A DNA stretch of 64,000 bases. Origin: Dysidea avara. Taxonomy: Eukaryota; Porifera; Demospongiae; Dictyoceratida; Dysideidae. The notes below the pieces were generated by a model. The model did not search any database and was not told the origin of the DNA. It worked only from the letters and a program-made list of their open reading frames with translations. Both the position numbers and the translations under genes were made by a program. Position 1 is the stretch's first letter; each line of letters starts with the position of its first letter. Below, piece by piece: positions 35,615-50,600 of the stretch. The DNA lies in the NCBI RefSeq assembly GCF_963678975.1, contig NC_089275.1, forward strand, positions 35,565,819 to 35,629,818. The letters are read 5' to 3'.

Positions 35615-38600
35615 CTGTTGAACAACAGATTAAGCAAGTTTATATTGCTATTATGGTTGCATGCATACAGTGCATAACTACATTATGTATGAATATACAT
35701 ATTGCAAATTGATCTCACAATTTTCACCTCAAGTATACAAGAAAATAATTTTGACCACAAAACGTATGAGTACCACTTAGAAGTGTGAATTCCACTGTAG
35801 TAGCACCCTTGAGAAACTTATTATATGTGTGCATGTTCATAGTGTAATAAATGCTACGTATACACACTTTGCCTACCTGACAAGAATTATATACATGTAT
35901 GGAGGTCCTAAAGTAGTTGCTGAGTAAACATCCACTAAATCATTTATTTGCTTTAAAGAAATTTTCCAGGCTGCTTGCTACCTACTTTACTGTATGTACA
36001 GATAAGCCAGTAGGCAAAACAATAGCAATCTACACATGAATGGTGTTACTACTAATTTTCCATCTAATTAAAAATATCTGCTTGAAAATCAATGCCATCA
36101 TGTTTTTTTCAAGTTAACAAATTATGTATGCAATTTATAAGAAATATGTACTGCATGTTGAAACTTCTACAATCTACACACAGATTTTAAGTTCTCTAAA
36201 TCTGAAGTTAATCGCTTTTGTTGCTACTGTAACAGAGAAAAATTAATAGGCCTGCTTGTTTATGCCAGAGACACAATTGGTGATATATATAAAGCGTATA
36301 GCAAAATGCCAGCACAACTTTTGTGCATTGGGTATCAGAGAAGCTGAAACTCTACACTTTTTGTATGATGGAGCTTGGCATAGTATAAAATATGCAAACA
36401 TAGCAAAAGACAATACTTGTGAATGGTAAAGATTGAATGCTGTAATAGAACAGTCTTCACATGGTGATATATTATAATAAAATGTTATCAGACATATTAG
36501 CAGTTAAGATACAATTTTCTAAGAGCATATTTGACACATACATAACAGGGACACAACTGAGAATAATTAGAGAATAATAGATAATTATTTGGAACATTGC
36601 TGGAAGGCATAATAGACAATGTCACAAAAGCATATTAGGCTCAGGCCTACTGAGGAATCACAAATGATATATTACAGTAACAGAGATTTGAATAGCTGCA
36701 ATACTACAACAACTTACATATTCTGTTGTATAAAGTAACTTAAATGCCATGACCCGGGCACCATCTTTCTCCTTTACCAGTTCATCAATGTGAGTGCAAA
36801 CCTCTTTAGAAAGTGGTCTAGTTGCTTCATCTTTTTCAAGACATATTTGTATTAATGGTAAAAGAGGATGATTTTTATGAACATCACCAAATTCAGAAGA
36901 ACGTCTCTCTATCTCTGAAACACTATCTCCTTTCAGTTGTGGAGGATGCTTGGTGACAACTTGAAGAAACAGTACTCCAAGTGAAAACACATTTGACTGA
37001 TTGGAAAGTTTTTTGCCTTTGGCAGCTTCTGGAGGGAGATACCCAAGTGAATCACACACAGCTACATCATCAAGGAGCAGTGGAGACAAATAATCACCAA
37101 TCTTTGCATGCTGATCATTTGTCATGAGCACATTAGCACCATGAAGGTTACCATGTATAATTGACTGACTGTGAAGGTAGTTCAAACCTTGTGCCATATC
37201 TTGGCACACACTCAGCTGCAAATTATAATGGAAGGATGCTGCAGTACGGCTAATATAGTTTGTCAGGTTTTCAGGCAATAATTCACTTATGATCATTGGA
37301 ATACCATCAGCTGAAGAAAGTACCACCTCAATAAACTGTTCAACATTTGCATGAGAGAAGTTGATATATGCTGCACACTTGATAGCAAATTGTTTAGCCA
37401 GTTTGGCACCATCATGTTTACGATACCCTGGTAGGATCTTTTCATATACTACCTTTCCTGAATACCAACTGCTCTTGTAGTAAACTTTGTAGACACTGCC
37501 ATAATTGCCACTACCAAGTGCTTCATACTGAACTGGATAAGAAATCTATAGAAAGATATTTACAAGGAAGTAACTACAAATACATAACAATTATACATAC
37601 CTCGTCTGATTCAAGCTTAGCAGACATGATTAACTCTTTGCTTCCAGATACTTTTTTCAAAAGATGTTTGTTTTCTTCTTTAAGCTTTGTAAGCTGATTG
37701 TCTCTCACAGTTAACTTAGAAGCTAACTCATCAATTTCATTCTGCGATCGCATATGAAATACAACAAGTCACTGAACTCATCGTGACTGAAACAAACCTG
37801 TTGCTGTTTAGTCAAGTCTTTGTTTTTTGTTCCACATAACTGAAGATGTTTGATCAATACCTTAAACAAAATAACATGCAAAAAAGCTGATAAATTGTAA
37901 TTGTTCAAACAGACCTGTATATTATCCACCTCATTCATTAACTTATCCAACAATGTAGCATTCTTGGCAACATCTTCACCAAGCTTTACGGGATCTGGGA
38001 GCTATATACATTGTGAAATATGTACATGTAATTGTGTCATTATCTTGGCAGCTCACATCAGTGTCTGTGGTTGTTATCTTGATTGTCTTCTCCAGATCAG
38101 ATTTACAATCGGTGCACTTTTCCAGAAGATCATTCAAATTCTCTCCTTTATCTATTTCTTTTAATTTGTCAGTTAACTCCTTGCACTGCTGTTGGTTGTT
38201 CTCAAGACCTCTACGCAACTCCTCTATGATTTGGTTAAGTTCTACTTTTTCCTTAAGTAAAGTATTCTTTTGTTTATGAACCTACAATAGAGATGAAATA
38301 TGTGCATCAACAATATTATTTGATAGTAAATTACATACGTGTTGAAGCATTAATGACAATTTGGAATGATCATGTGATACTTCAGTAGAATCTTCCTGCA
38401 GATTAACAACAAAATAAACACAATGTTATGAGCCAAAATACAATGGCATGTTTTACTACTAAAGTGAATCAAATCACGATTTAAAATCTTGTGTATATAT
38501 ACATAATTAAAAAAATATTACACACATTTTCTTGATTAAATGTTACACCTATAATACAATAGTTGTGTGCCTTCAAGGAGTGGCCATCATAGGCTTTTGG

Positions 38601-41600
38601 TAAATTTTACATAATATTTCCAAAATAATTCCTTTGTTGTCTGAGGTTACTAAATCCAAAAGAAACAGTTGCTAAATAGTTAGTAACCTGTGGCCTCACC
38701 GGTGGTTGTTTACTACATTCATCAAATGAAAATTGGCAAAGTCAAGAACAAACTGTCCTTACTGCTACTGGACAAGACAAGCATCATTAGTGTTCAGCGT
38801 TTAATACACCAATCAGACAATATCACCGTGTGGCGCTGATGCAATAAACTCAAAGGATAAATGTGACGGAGTTTGACAAAACCAGTCTTATAGTCTGAAA
38901 ATACATGGGTTGGTTTATTATTGTGTATCTCCTTTTCTGTGTTTAAACTTTAAAATAGCACTGAGTCAAAATTTGACAGGCTATAAGACTGGTTTCATCA
39001 GACCGGGTTACAAATCTCAATGATAGTACTCTTCTTAATAGCTTACTTTCTGGACAAGACAAGCGTCATTCTAGCCCGGCATATAGTGCCTACTCAATAT
39101 ATATGTGGGCACTATTGTATTAAATGTTATGAATGTCACACCAGTATTAGTGAAGTGGTACTGACACGATCAACTCGACTGAATAAATCCCAATGCTAGC
39201 ACACACCATTTGACACTTTCTCTCACTCTTTCTTTGCCTACTTTGTTCAGGAAAATTTTCTAAATCACTTAGAATGAGAAAACATCAGTTTCTACACTTT
39301 TTAGAGCTCTTCAGACGATGTGGGCTTGGTTAACCACAATTAAATACCTCAGTCTGTGACCTCAGTCATAAGTCCTTGCCTACATTGTCCTCAGGTCTCT
39401 AAATAGCATAGAAACCTTGTCGGCTCATCAAACTAATACTTAGATTACCATGTCAACACTAAAATGGCTATATTATTACAAACATGTTTCATAAATAAAC
39501 ACTCTAATGACTTAAACAATGGTAGAAAAGAGGAGTACTAACATAATTCACTGGTACCAGCCCATTATACAGGTTCCATGGTACTGTATGTATTATGCAG
39601 TATAAAATACGTAGAACTGGTCAAATGTTATCAGAATTAACTTAACACACAGGTTCACACTTTGTGGTACCCAAATTAAACCTTTTAAAGTTGTAAAAAG
39701 ATACCTAAACACTAAAAATTATAAATCTGAAAGAAATTTACTGGCTCTAATAGCGTAAATGGGCAAACACACAGACAGAAGGACTTGCATTCAATTAGCA
39801 AGCCTGTTCCTGTTCTACCTATCATTGTGCTCTATATTTTTCATAAGAGTTGAGTCCATATATGAACAGTATATCAAGCATAACTCATACATCAGGATGC
39901 CATAAACTATACACAACAAAACTGATTAAGACTTGTTATCAGGTGATCAGCTGTGCACATAAGGCCATCAAATTAAAGATGGAAAAGCATGTGATGCCAA
40001 CAGCAGGATTTAAACCTTTGACCTAGTCACAGGTTTCTATCAGTTCAACATTATTCCCTATGATTTGCAATGGAATATTAGCTCAAGTTAATGGTATACT
40101 GTGGCCTTCAATGCACTTTAAAAGGCAAACCACAGACATTGGAAGTTTTATTTTAAAATGAAATGATGAGCACTTTATTTGATGCAAAAACTGCTTTGAT
40201 GCCTGTGATGGTTGGTGAGCAACAAGCCCCTTTAAAAGGGTATTTCAGTAAAGGTGATGAATAGGTTGATATGTGAGGATCGAATCAGGGACTTTATGGA
40301 TACAGTTGTAAGCCTTAATGCTACAACATTTCAGCTGCTTCTTCAACAGTATTCAGCGGTGGATCCGGACTTTTAAAAAGGGGTTCCACTTTGAAATTGC
40401 AACTTCAGCCTAGCTGTATAAGTTGAAGACCAAAAAAAAAAAAAAAAAAAAAAAAGGTCATCACCTGCTGACAATAGCTGCCACCTCACCAACTATATTT
40501 CCTTCCTTATTTATAATTAGATATATAGCTTGCTACACTGCTCCTCAAAAGACTACTGTGACTGCTCTATTAGAGTATCTCGATTTGACTGCTCTATTAG
40601 AGTATCTCGAGTGAGAGAGGCTTTTCAAAAAGGGGGTTCCATGGAACCCTTTTAACCCCCCTGGATCCGCGCCTGGTATTTAGCTTAACTTTTCACCTAG
40701 TTTCTTAATGCTACAGCATTTCAGCTGCTTCTTCGACAGTATTTAGCTTAACTTTTCACCTAGTTTTGCTTTACACTGTTGCATTCAATGTGCTGTAAAC
40801 AACAAATGACAGCATGTAGAGCCTTCTAAAAATACAATAGCAATCCTAGGTGATGCACAATTTATTTGGCACAGATATTGTTTTTGCATGCAGCAACTTG
40901 TGAAAAGTTAGGTGACAAAGGAATGCAGACAGACAGATAGGTGGCTTTTTAGCTTTACATATTATATTGGAAATGCAAACAAATTTGAACAAATTTGGTA
41001 TACAGTGTCTAATGTGTTGTCTTTTAATGCACATGGCCATGTATTGTGCCAGCGGTCACAAATACTAAAATCACAAGCATGAAATACATTAGTCTAATAA
41101 CAGTTATTTGATACACTGAATGATTGATCTTATTTACACAGCGATTGCAACCTTCAATACCCCCTAGTACTACCACACCAATTTCTCAGATTTTGTGTAG
41201 CTGTCACACAGTAGTGTTGAAACAAGCAAAGGCAATTTACCTGTAAAGTATGACTGGAACAACAATGTACTTTATGTACATACAGGCAGTCACCAGCTAT
41301 TCATGGCATTAGGTCTGAGACGTATGTATATAATTTTAAATTTGTAAACATGCATGTACTTGTCGATATGACTACAGTAGGTACATATTATACAGTTACC
41401 ATTAATTGTTGCTCAACAGTTTCTTCTGAGGTTTCTTCACTGCTGCTAACTGTCACCATTTTTCTGGTTCTAGCTGCTGATGGCTATATATATATACATA
41501 TGTATATGGTAATACAGTAGTATAGTAAAAGCAATGCAGTAATCACACAATTCAATGGTTCCATATAGTAGGGACATTATGAAGATTTTTGTCATAATAT

Positions 41601-44600
41601 CACTCAAAAACCAGCTTCATCTTTTCCTTCACGATGACATTGCAATATTGGTTTGGTATAATCGCATGCAAACATGTCCAAAACACTTTGATGAGTATAA
41701 CTACAGAATTTTGAAGATTTCTTACAAGTTTAACTAAACTTTCTAGTAACTGATAGATATCTTCAGCCTAAGCATAACTCGACTATATTGTAGATGCTAC
41801 AGGTTTGATTTCTCCACTATTTGACATTACTTAAGTCTGAGATGTGCCTTTTCACTTATCGCTGTAGCTACAATACTTGCATCATGGACTTACAGTTGTC
41901 CTCTTTTATGCCCTATCACTTTCTCCACTATATATATATATATATACAGTATACTGCATATGGTGTTGATTCATGGATAATGCGGTTATGGTTTTAGTAG
42001 TGGCTATCATGAGAATTGTCTGTAATTTCCATATAATGAACAGATTGATTGCAGAGGTAGTTCTTCATTTGAAAATCTGTATAATAATTTAGGGACACAT
42101 CTATTATGTTGTAATAAATAGGTGTAGTGGAAAGAAGTGAGATATATTCTGGAATAATCAGATGAGTTCTAAGAATAATTAGTGTAAAATTATATGTTTT
42201 TCTTGTAGCGTGATGCAAAATCAATAGTGAAACAGTGCAAGCATAAAACGGCTGAAAACATCGATATACTCTAATAGAGCAGTCACTTATATTCTAATAG
42301 AGCAGTCAACGTTGAGTTCATTAATCTAATAGAGCAGTCACTTATTTAAAACTCTAACTAATATGCTTGTTTTTTTTGTGCAACTGTGCTAGACTGAAGT
42401 AAGAATCAAAATCTACCTTTAGCAAGTGTAGGAAACCTCCCTAGTTTCAGGGCTTCATTTTGTGATCGCTACTCATATGCAAAATTCCTATAATTCCACA
42501 TAATTTGACTATTTAGTGTGTACCTTGTGTGGCTTAATTTTTAACTCCAAATGTTGAATTTTTCAGAAATTTAAGAAGCACATCAGTTGTTGGTTGCTCA
42601 GATATAGTGAAAATTACATGAACAACAAATACACACAATGAGTCCTAAGGAGTCAAAGCCATACAACAATCAAAGTAAATATTTAGGTGGGAACCCGGCA
42701 GCCAGTATATACACGCATGCACAAATTAGAGTGCATAGTAGCAATGTCATATATGGCTGGCTCAACTTACTTGAGAATAAAGATAAGACAGTGGCCCAAC
42801 TGTAAGGTCATGATCCATGACAAACATTGAATTAGGGTATATAGCCACCTCTGTTATTCCTGATGACTTCAACATGTTCAGATGCTTTTGTACTGTACTA
42901 CGTATGCTCACAAGTGGGACCACAACTTTCGGGATCATCCAATAAAATATAGCAGGTGTGTGGTTGACTGCTAACAGCTGAACAGAGTGTTCTGTAATAC
43001 CAAAACTACTGATCATCTTCAATTTCAAATCAGTGACACACTGAAGTGTAAGATATCTAATTGTTGTATCACAATCATAGGTGGTTGCTAATACAGTATA
43101 TTTGGAAGATCTACTTGGTATCATGAGATGATTTACAGCAGGTATAGGATAATTTGTGACAGGTAATGTATAGTCAATGTGTGATTCAAAGTCTTCCAAC
43201 AGCTTCATAGCATTGTGCACATTAGATACTTCCAGTAATGTTTTCAAAATAGAGTGATCATACCATGTCCAGTGAACTCTCAGTATCTTCATTAACATTG
43301 AAGTTTGGCTATATTGGTTAAGCATATTCAACTCATCAGTAGAGAACAGGGAAATCTTGTGTGTTTCACTGATTAAAAGCTCTGAACATTTTGATACTAA
43401 AACACTGGGATGGACTGATTGCAAAAGATTATTCAATATACCAAGTAAATGTAAAAATGCCACAACTGGAGAAATAAAATGACTGAAAGGTATATGACTG
43501 TAGTCTTTTTGGTCACTGGAAGCTTTGGCTATAGCAGATTCAGGTTGTAGTTCCACTGATTCTTTTTCTTTAAATTGAAGTGACTCCAAAACTGCATGTT
43601 ATAAAACATGATAAATTATTTATTTAATCATGCAGTATGGCACCTTCCCAAAGAATTCAAAGCATTGACCAGAAACCAGCTACCTCACAATAGCTACCTT
43701 TACAGCACTTTGGCAGTATTGGTTAGTAAAACTGCTTTCAGTATGACTTGCAAGTAAACCATCCCAACAAGTTGTTAGGAGTTTTTAAAACTATGTATGC
43801 TTATCTACATACATAATTATTGTACAGATTGGATTATATAGATTGCACAAGAATGGCTGGGTCACTTAGGTCACTGTTTGTCTAGGTAAAAGGCTCCCAT
43901 TTACATTAGAAATGATTGCCGTATTTTTCATTGCAATAGGACTGGTCAGAAGGCTACTATATAGAGCTGTATACTAAAAACCTGTTAAAGCAGGGATTAA
44001 CAGTGGCATCCAAGAAATGATACTTAATGATATGCACTAGCATCATTGTAGTTATTTCTTGTTTGATTTCACAACTTTTCACCCTTAGCTTTTTTAGGGG
44101 ATTGCACCCCTTTTCACAGCTTGGCAGTTTTTTGTATACTGATATCATTTCTTTTCACATTGTAAGCCCCAAAGCTGGCAATAGGAGGGTCTTGAGCTTT
44201 CCTTCTCACTTGTATTTTTTCTGGACTGTATAGGGAGAAGAAAATGACTTTTAATTTGTGTTGTCTGTTTGAACTATTTAGTTGTTCATTATAGTTGTGT
44301 AATGTATTATCATGGAGCAAAAGTTATATATAAAAGGGTGACTTGTTTCTTAGCTGAATAGTCTACAGGGTATCTTGCAATGTATATAGTTGAACTCTAT
44401 AAAAGGAGAGTTATAGTGCATGTAGTTGAGCACTCTAAAGGGTGACATTTAACGTAGATGAACACTCTACAAGGTGACTTGTTATGCAGCTGAACTGTCT
44501 ATTGAGAGGCTTGCAATGTAGCTGAATTCTGTACAGGGTGACTTGCAATGTAGCTGAACTCTATGTAGGGAGATTTGTAATGTTGCTGAACTCTCTATAG

Positions 44601-47600
44601 GGTGAATAATGGTTTGTACGTAGATGAGCTCTCTACAGCGTAAATTATTCTCTCTACAGGGTGACTTGTCTGTAGCTAATATTTGCTACAGGGTGACTTG
44701 TTATATATGAATGTTCTGCAGGGTGACATATCATAGCTAAACTCTCTACAAAATGTCCTGTTGTGTAGCCGAACACTCTAAGGGTGATTTGCTACATTCT
44801 ACGGAGTGAATTGTCTGTCGCTGGACTCTCTACTGGGTGATTTGCTATGTAATTGAGCATTCTACAGGGTGACTTGTTTATTTAGCTGAACTCTCTACAA
44901 GGTGTCTAGTTGTGTAGCTGAGCTCTCTATAGGGTGACATGTTACATAACCATCTACAGAGTAACTTGTTTGTATATAGCTGAACTCTCAAATGGTAACA
45001 TAGCTGAACTCTCTTCAGGGTGACTTGTAACATACGTATAGCCAAACTCTACAGTATACGGAGTGACTTGTTTGTATAACTAGCTGAACTCTTTACAGGA
45101 TGACTTTGATCGACTTCTACATACATTCAAATTTTCAAAGTCACTTTCTTTAGCAGTTTGTCTGGTAGGTGTAACAACAATTTTTTTATTCATAATCTAG
45201 ATTGCATACTGTTACACTTAATATGTGTAACAGGTGTGCAATCTATTATATGTGACCCGGTCTGCAAAAAGGGGTCTTATAGCCTTTCCAAATTGTAAAG
45301 TTTGACTAATCATAACTCCTCATGTTTTTACCCTATCACCTTTATATTACACCACGCCATAGTGCTATGTTAGGGGTACAAGTGGACTAAATTTCAGGGT
45401 GATATTGCATTCACAAGTCACGTTACAGGTTGCCAAGTACATGCAATTGACAAGGCTATAAGACCCCCTTTTCGCAGACTAGGTCACATAATAATTATAT
45501 AGTTGGCATATTTGTTATAACTCCATGATGGTTACTCTGATTTCTTTCAAATCACAAAAAGGTTTACACTACAATTGTTACTCCATGAATAATACAATTT
45601 TCAAGTTATTCTTTCAACTGAGCAGATTACTTTGTAGACATGACAATAAATCAGTTTAACATTTTTCAAAAATCATGTACAACTCCCTTTTTCATTATGC
45701 GATCTGTGTGAAAATTGGACTGTAACTGTGCTGTATTATGCTCTTATTGTTCACCAAGTTTGTAGCAGATCAACTAAAGCATGTGCAAGTTATTTTGATT
45801 TTTCTAAGTGATGCAAAAAAATGAATAATAAGAACAATAAGACAAAGAAACAAGACAATTAATGATATCTAAGTGATGGCTGAGCTTATATTTGGTATAG
45901 GTGGTGCCCTATTACTTTCCACAGCATATTAAATGGTTAATGTTTGTTCAGGCACTATCAAAGTATGGATGCATGAAAATGGTGCTTTTCTTGGCTCTTG
46001 TAAAATACATTATATGCTTGTGGATATGTGACCAAGCCTACTAAACATGATGAATTCTGTGCTAAATGACAGCTAGTTTGATTCAACAGAAGTTACAAGC
46101 TAGCCCAGACTATCAGTACATTGAGGATTGATACATCCTTGGTGTGTATACATACATGGTCTGGCTGGCTGAGGGAGATGTTAGCAGTTTGATTATCAGT
46201 TTTCTATATAGGCACTAGAAGGTGGCTGTACAGATCCAGAATAGTATTAGATAAAATTTAATGTACTGTACCAGATAAATCGTACGCATGTGTACTCATT
46301 TACACTATGCATTTCATACGAAATTGCAAGAAGTGTTAAATTCCCTGTACTGCCGGCACTTTCTGGGCTAAGTGCATATCGTATCTAGCTGTCTTCTATG
46401 ACTAAGCATGTAATGCAGTAAAGCCTGTATGCCATTTCTCACTATTCAATATTTGCCAATTATATCATAGTAATGTAATTTTTTACTAGATACGTGTTAG
46501 TCAGGCCTGTAGCCAAGAGGTTCAGGGGGGTCTGAAGAACCGCCCTCTTGGAAAAAAGATCCACAATTTCAGTAAAAAGGTCCACAGTTTTAGCAAATAG
46601 GTCCAAATTTTAACAAATATGTCTATAATTTTTAGTATACAAGTCCAAATTTTCAGTAGAAAAAGTCCATTAGCTACAGTTTACTAAATACCACCAATAT
46701 CAAACTAAATTAAGTGCTCTGAGTAGCTTATTCGGTGCTTGTAATACAAGATCAAGATAGTAGTCAACCACTCTAATAGAGCAATCACTCTAATAGAGCA
46801 ATCACTCTAATAGAACAATCACATTTACATTTTCTTTTAAAAGCTATATAATATACACGTATGTAGCTAACTGCTTCATTTTTTATTTACAAATTATAGT
46901 GAGATCATCTAATAAACTGGAGCTTTCATCAAATTTTGGGGGAGCAAGACCCTCATGATCCTTGCTTCAACTCCATGTAATGTGTAAATTTCATTGTCTT
47001 AAAGCACTCTTTGGCCTGCTCCACTGCCTCACTGAGAGAGCACTCACCCATATTCACCGTGACATTTCAATACTTTACACATATGGCATAATTACAGTAG
47101 AGATACCCCTGTACTTTGCCAGATGTCATCCATATATCTGGTCTTGAGCTTGAATTTGCTACCTAACGATTGTGTTGTTTTTTTACTGAAATGCCACCAA
47201 ATTCAACATTTAGCACCTATTTTAAAATTTCCTGGGGGGCATACCCCCAGACTCCCCTAGTTTAAACCATGTTGGATGCACACCCTGATGTAATCCTGCA
47301 TCACATCATACAAAAAGTCCATTTTTTCTTCTAAAAGAACCTACCCAGATAAAAGTCTGGCTATATACGCCCCTGAACTATTGCAAAAATGGGGGAGTGA
47401 ATTGTGCACTTTGTGATAAAAGTGTTACACTTTCTACACAGTTAGGACATGAAATTTGAGAGGTGAATTTATTGCTGATTTGACTTTTCATATCTGTTAC
47501 AGCTCATTTTATGCTCAGAAATAGTGACCTTTTTGTCTATAAAGCTATCATCCAGCCAATACTCAATTTGTTCAAAATGGGTCAGTATCAAAGTGAAGAT

Positions 47601-50600
47601 CTTTATCCAAGGAACAAGCCAGTTGATACTTATTGCAAGTTCATAGCTTATTCCATTCAAAAGTTATGGAGTTGTGGTCATTTACACAACCCACAAATTC
47701 ATATAAATTTAACCGCCTATGCAATTACATTCATTATCTATGTTCTTTGGTCAGTAACTTGATATATAGTAGGGACGAGGAAGATGTGGACATGGCCTGT
47801 GATAAAATATCACCCAAAAACCTGCCTCGATATCCCCGCTAATGACATGACAAAATTGGTTGGGCAAATCTATCCCAAAAGTGCCTTCAGATTGACTAGA
47901 AATGTTTTTGTCAAGTTGCTACAGAATTATAGAAAAACAAGAATTTTCTACTGACTGCTGCCTGCTTGTTCAGGCAAGTGTAGCGGAAAAGTGGCTACAG
48001 CCACGGCCCTACTTCTTTCACAGAAATGCTTCGAATTTACTTAAAAAGAAACCTTTGGCATATTGATAGCCATACAATACTGTATGTGTGCTATTGTCTC
48101 ACTTTTATCCTTCCATACTAGAGCGACTATAGCACGGCATAGCTTCGATCTCTAGGCATGCATGTTTTACAATATATTGTAACAACATACTGGAATATAC
48201 GTGCAGGTAGTTCAGTAAGCTGTTCTCCGTTGTAGACGACATGTTGCCTGCCACCAGGAAATGGACTGCCAATGTCATCTGCCATCAGGAAATAGACTGC
48301 TTGTGGAATGGTATGCACAAAGCATATGTATATACGAAAGTAGACTATTGTTGGGTATAGCTGCATGTAAGTGAACTAGTCTGGCGGCTACACCAGACGG
48401 TGGTGCCATTGGTGCTCATCAGTAGTATATGGAATATAACCTTGTGCTTTTATGATTATATTATTGTTAGATTCATGATTGCTGCAGTGGTCATGAATTG
48501 ACAAAAAAAAGTTTACAAACAATATTAAGAAAAATAGGAATTTTAAACTAGAGTAGGGACAATGTAGTATCGCTGCAATAAAAAGTACTGAAACAAGCTG
48601 GTTTGGAGTAGTACGTAATGTCCAGATACTATAAAACAATAAGAAGTGAATATCCCTACTGTACATTTTGATTACAGAATCTCCGTAGCACAATAGTTCT
48701 TATTGTTTTACAGTATCTGGACATTATGAATCCAGTACTTTTTTATTGCAGCGGTACTACATTGCCCCTACTCTAGTTTCAAATTCCTAATTCTTTCTAA
48801 CACATACTTATTTAGCTAACCATATGAGAATTGCAGGGAACATATACAACCAAAGTGTAGAAAGAAATCCAAGGGTGGGGCAAAGATGAACAGTGCCCAC
48901 ACTGGCTGTACTTGGTGCACGACACACTATCATGTGTCTTGACTCTATTGCATTTGCCTATTCATGGAATAATGATATAAGCAAATGTGAGTGTTGATGT
49001 GGTGAATGTTACTTTATTATTGCTATTTCCAAGTTTGGATAGCTTCTTGCATGTAAGCACTTGTGTATAAGCCAAATACTATACTTTGATAAATTCACCT
49101 GTTCAACTTCATGGTGAACACAGTGAAGAAAGTCATATATCCATAGCACTGTTACAACAGCACTTGTGACATAATTACAGTATGATCAATTGTATTAGTT
49201 TTTATAGGTTGTTTTTAACATAGTTGCTGCACAAATTGCAAAGAGTATTCAACACAAAAGGCTGAACTATGGGTAATCCCTCTAGAAAATAAAATAGCCA
49301 TAGAAATTCAAGACAAATGCCAACTTGCTGAGCAGGTCATATATATTATGCACATGTACACAGTCACTTGTTACAACAGTTAACACAAACATGAACTACA
49401 GCAGATTAAGATAAGAATATTCTTCGCTAACTTTTTCATAAGGACATGGATCTTAATACAGTATCAAATCACACAACATGTAACCTAGTCTGAGTAAACC
49501 GGTCTTGAATTACCAAGTTTTGTCTCATGCATATATAAAAGTAAGAAGGTATTTCAAGTGAAGAAATGATAACAGTACGTATTTTAGTAATATAAAAAAT
49601 TGATATGTGTGACTACAGAAACAAAACAGCCGATTCGTGAGCAGGCAAACAAGATGGTGTATAAGTTTTATCAATGAAGCACAATGGTGCAAAACTATTT
49701 GGGTTTTGCTGAGATGAGTACAAATACTGACTTTTATCTTGCTAACTGTTACAAAAGCATGAGACATTTACTTTTATGTACTGCATGTAATTATATGAGA
49801 GCATTTATCTTAGATTACTACACAATAATTCTGAATCATTAATCAAATTTTTATAATCCATGCATCTTATGCTGTACCTGATTGCTCAGCTGTTCTTAAT
49901 GCAGATTTTTCCATTGTCAATAACTCTTGCATCAGCACTTCATTTGATAGCTTTCTTTCAGAACTCTGTAATTATGTACAGTTGTTACACATTCTTATTA
50001 CATACATATTATGTATGTGCATGCAATGCTAGTCTTATCAGTCATTAATACAGTGAGTTATATATTTTGTGTTGCAACCAATATTTTACTGTATAGTGAT
50101 GTCATACTGCACATGTATTTGTAGTGTGATGTCATACTGCACATGTATTTGTAGTGTGATGTCATACTGCACATGTATTTGTAGTGTGATGTCATACTGC
50201 ACATGTATTTGTAGTGTGATGTCATACTGCACATGTATTTGTAGTGTGATGTCATACTGCACATGTATTTGTAGTGTGATGTCATACTGCACATGTATTT
50301 GTAGTATGATGTAATAATGTGAACACAGCAACTTACATTTTGCCGAATGTCAAAAACAATGACATCCCCAATTTTAAGGTATAAGAAGGATTCAAGGATA
50401 AAACCATCTTTGTACTGCCTTGCTTTTGTGCACAAACTTTTAACTGCCGCAACTGGTACATGCCACAAAACGCAAACAGAATTTGATGGATGCACTTCAC
50501 TGAATCCCCTGACCCCTAAATATTCTTCAACAAAATTTTCCAGTTCAGAAACTTCTTCTAAAGTAATCTCAGAATAGTCTTTATCAACAATGGCTACCAT

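Larger units (their letters stand above)
38396..41399. other. 3-kb intron with repeat insertions
   Basis: Contains a GTGACC-ended MITE (38862-39011), a tRNA-derived SINE relic on the minus strand (about 40262-40352, B box GATTCGATCC), and the 322-bp MITE at 40354-40675 inserted into a second copy of that relic. Two short copies of GGACAAGACAAGC flank the first MITE. No further exon seen. Confidence 0.55.
43592..49877. other. 6.3-kb intron region with nested repeats
   Basis: Holds, in order: a decayed copy of the composite repeat (about 44040-45860), a MITE (45249-45490), an element with CAGG ends (46502-47375), a diverged dispersed block (about 47400-47950), a foldback element (48535-48790), and a solo copy of the composite's terminal hairpin (48921-48938). 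The exon 49965-49878 lies beyond them. No further exon found. Confidence 0.55.

Noticed and set aside
42771..43589. Stand-alone gene starting at 43589
   Set aside because: The codon there is TTG, not ATG, and an in-phase acceptor directly precedes it.
50069..50331. Small proteins on both strands across the 30-bp repeat
   Set aside because: The frames exist only because the repeat unit is a multiple of three; neither has a gene context except as a possible retained intron.
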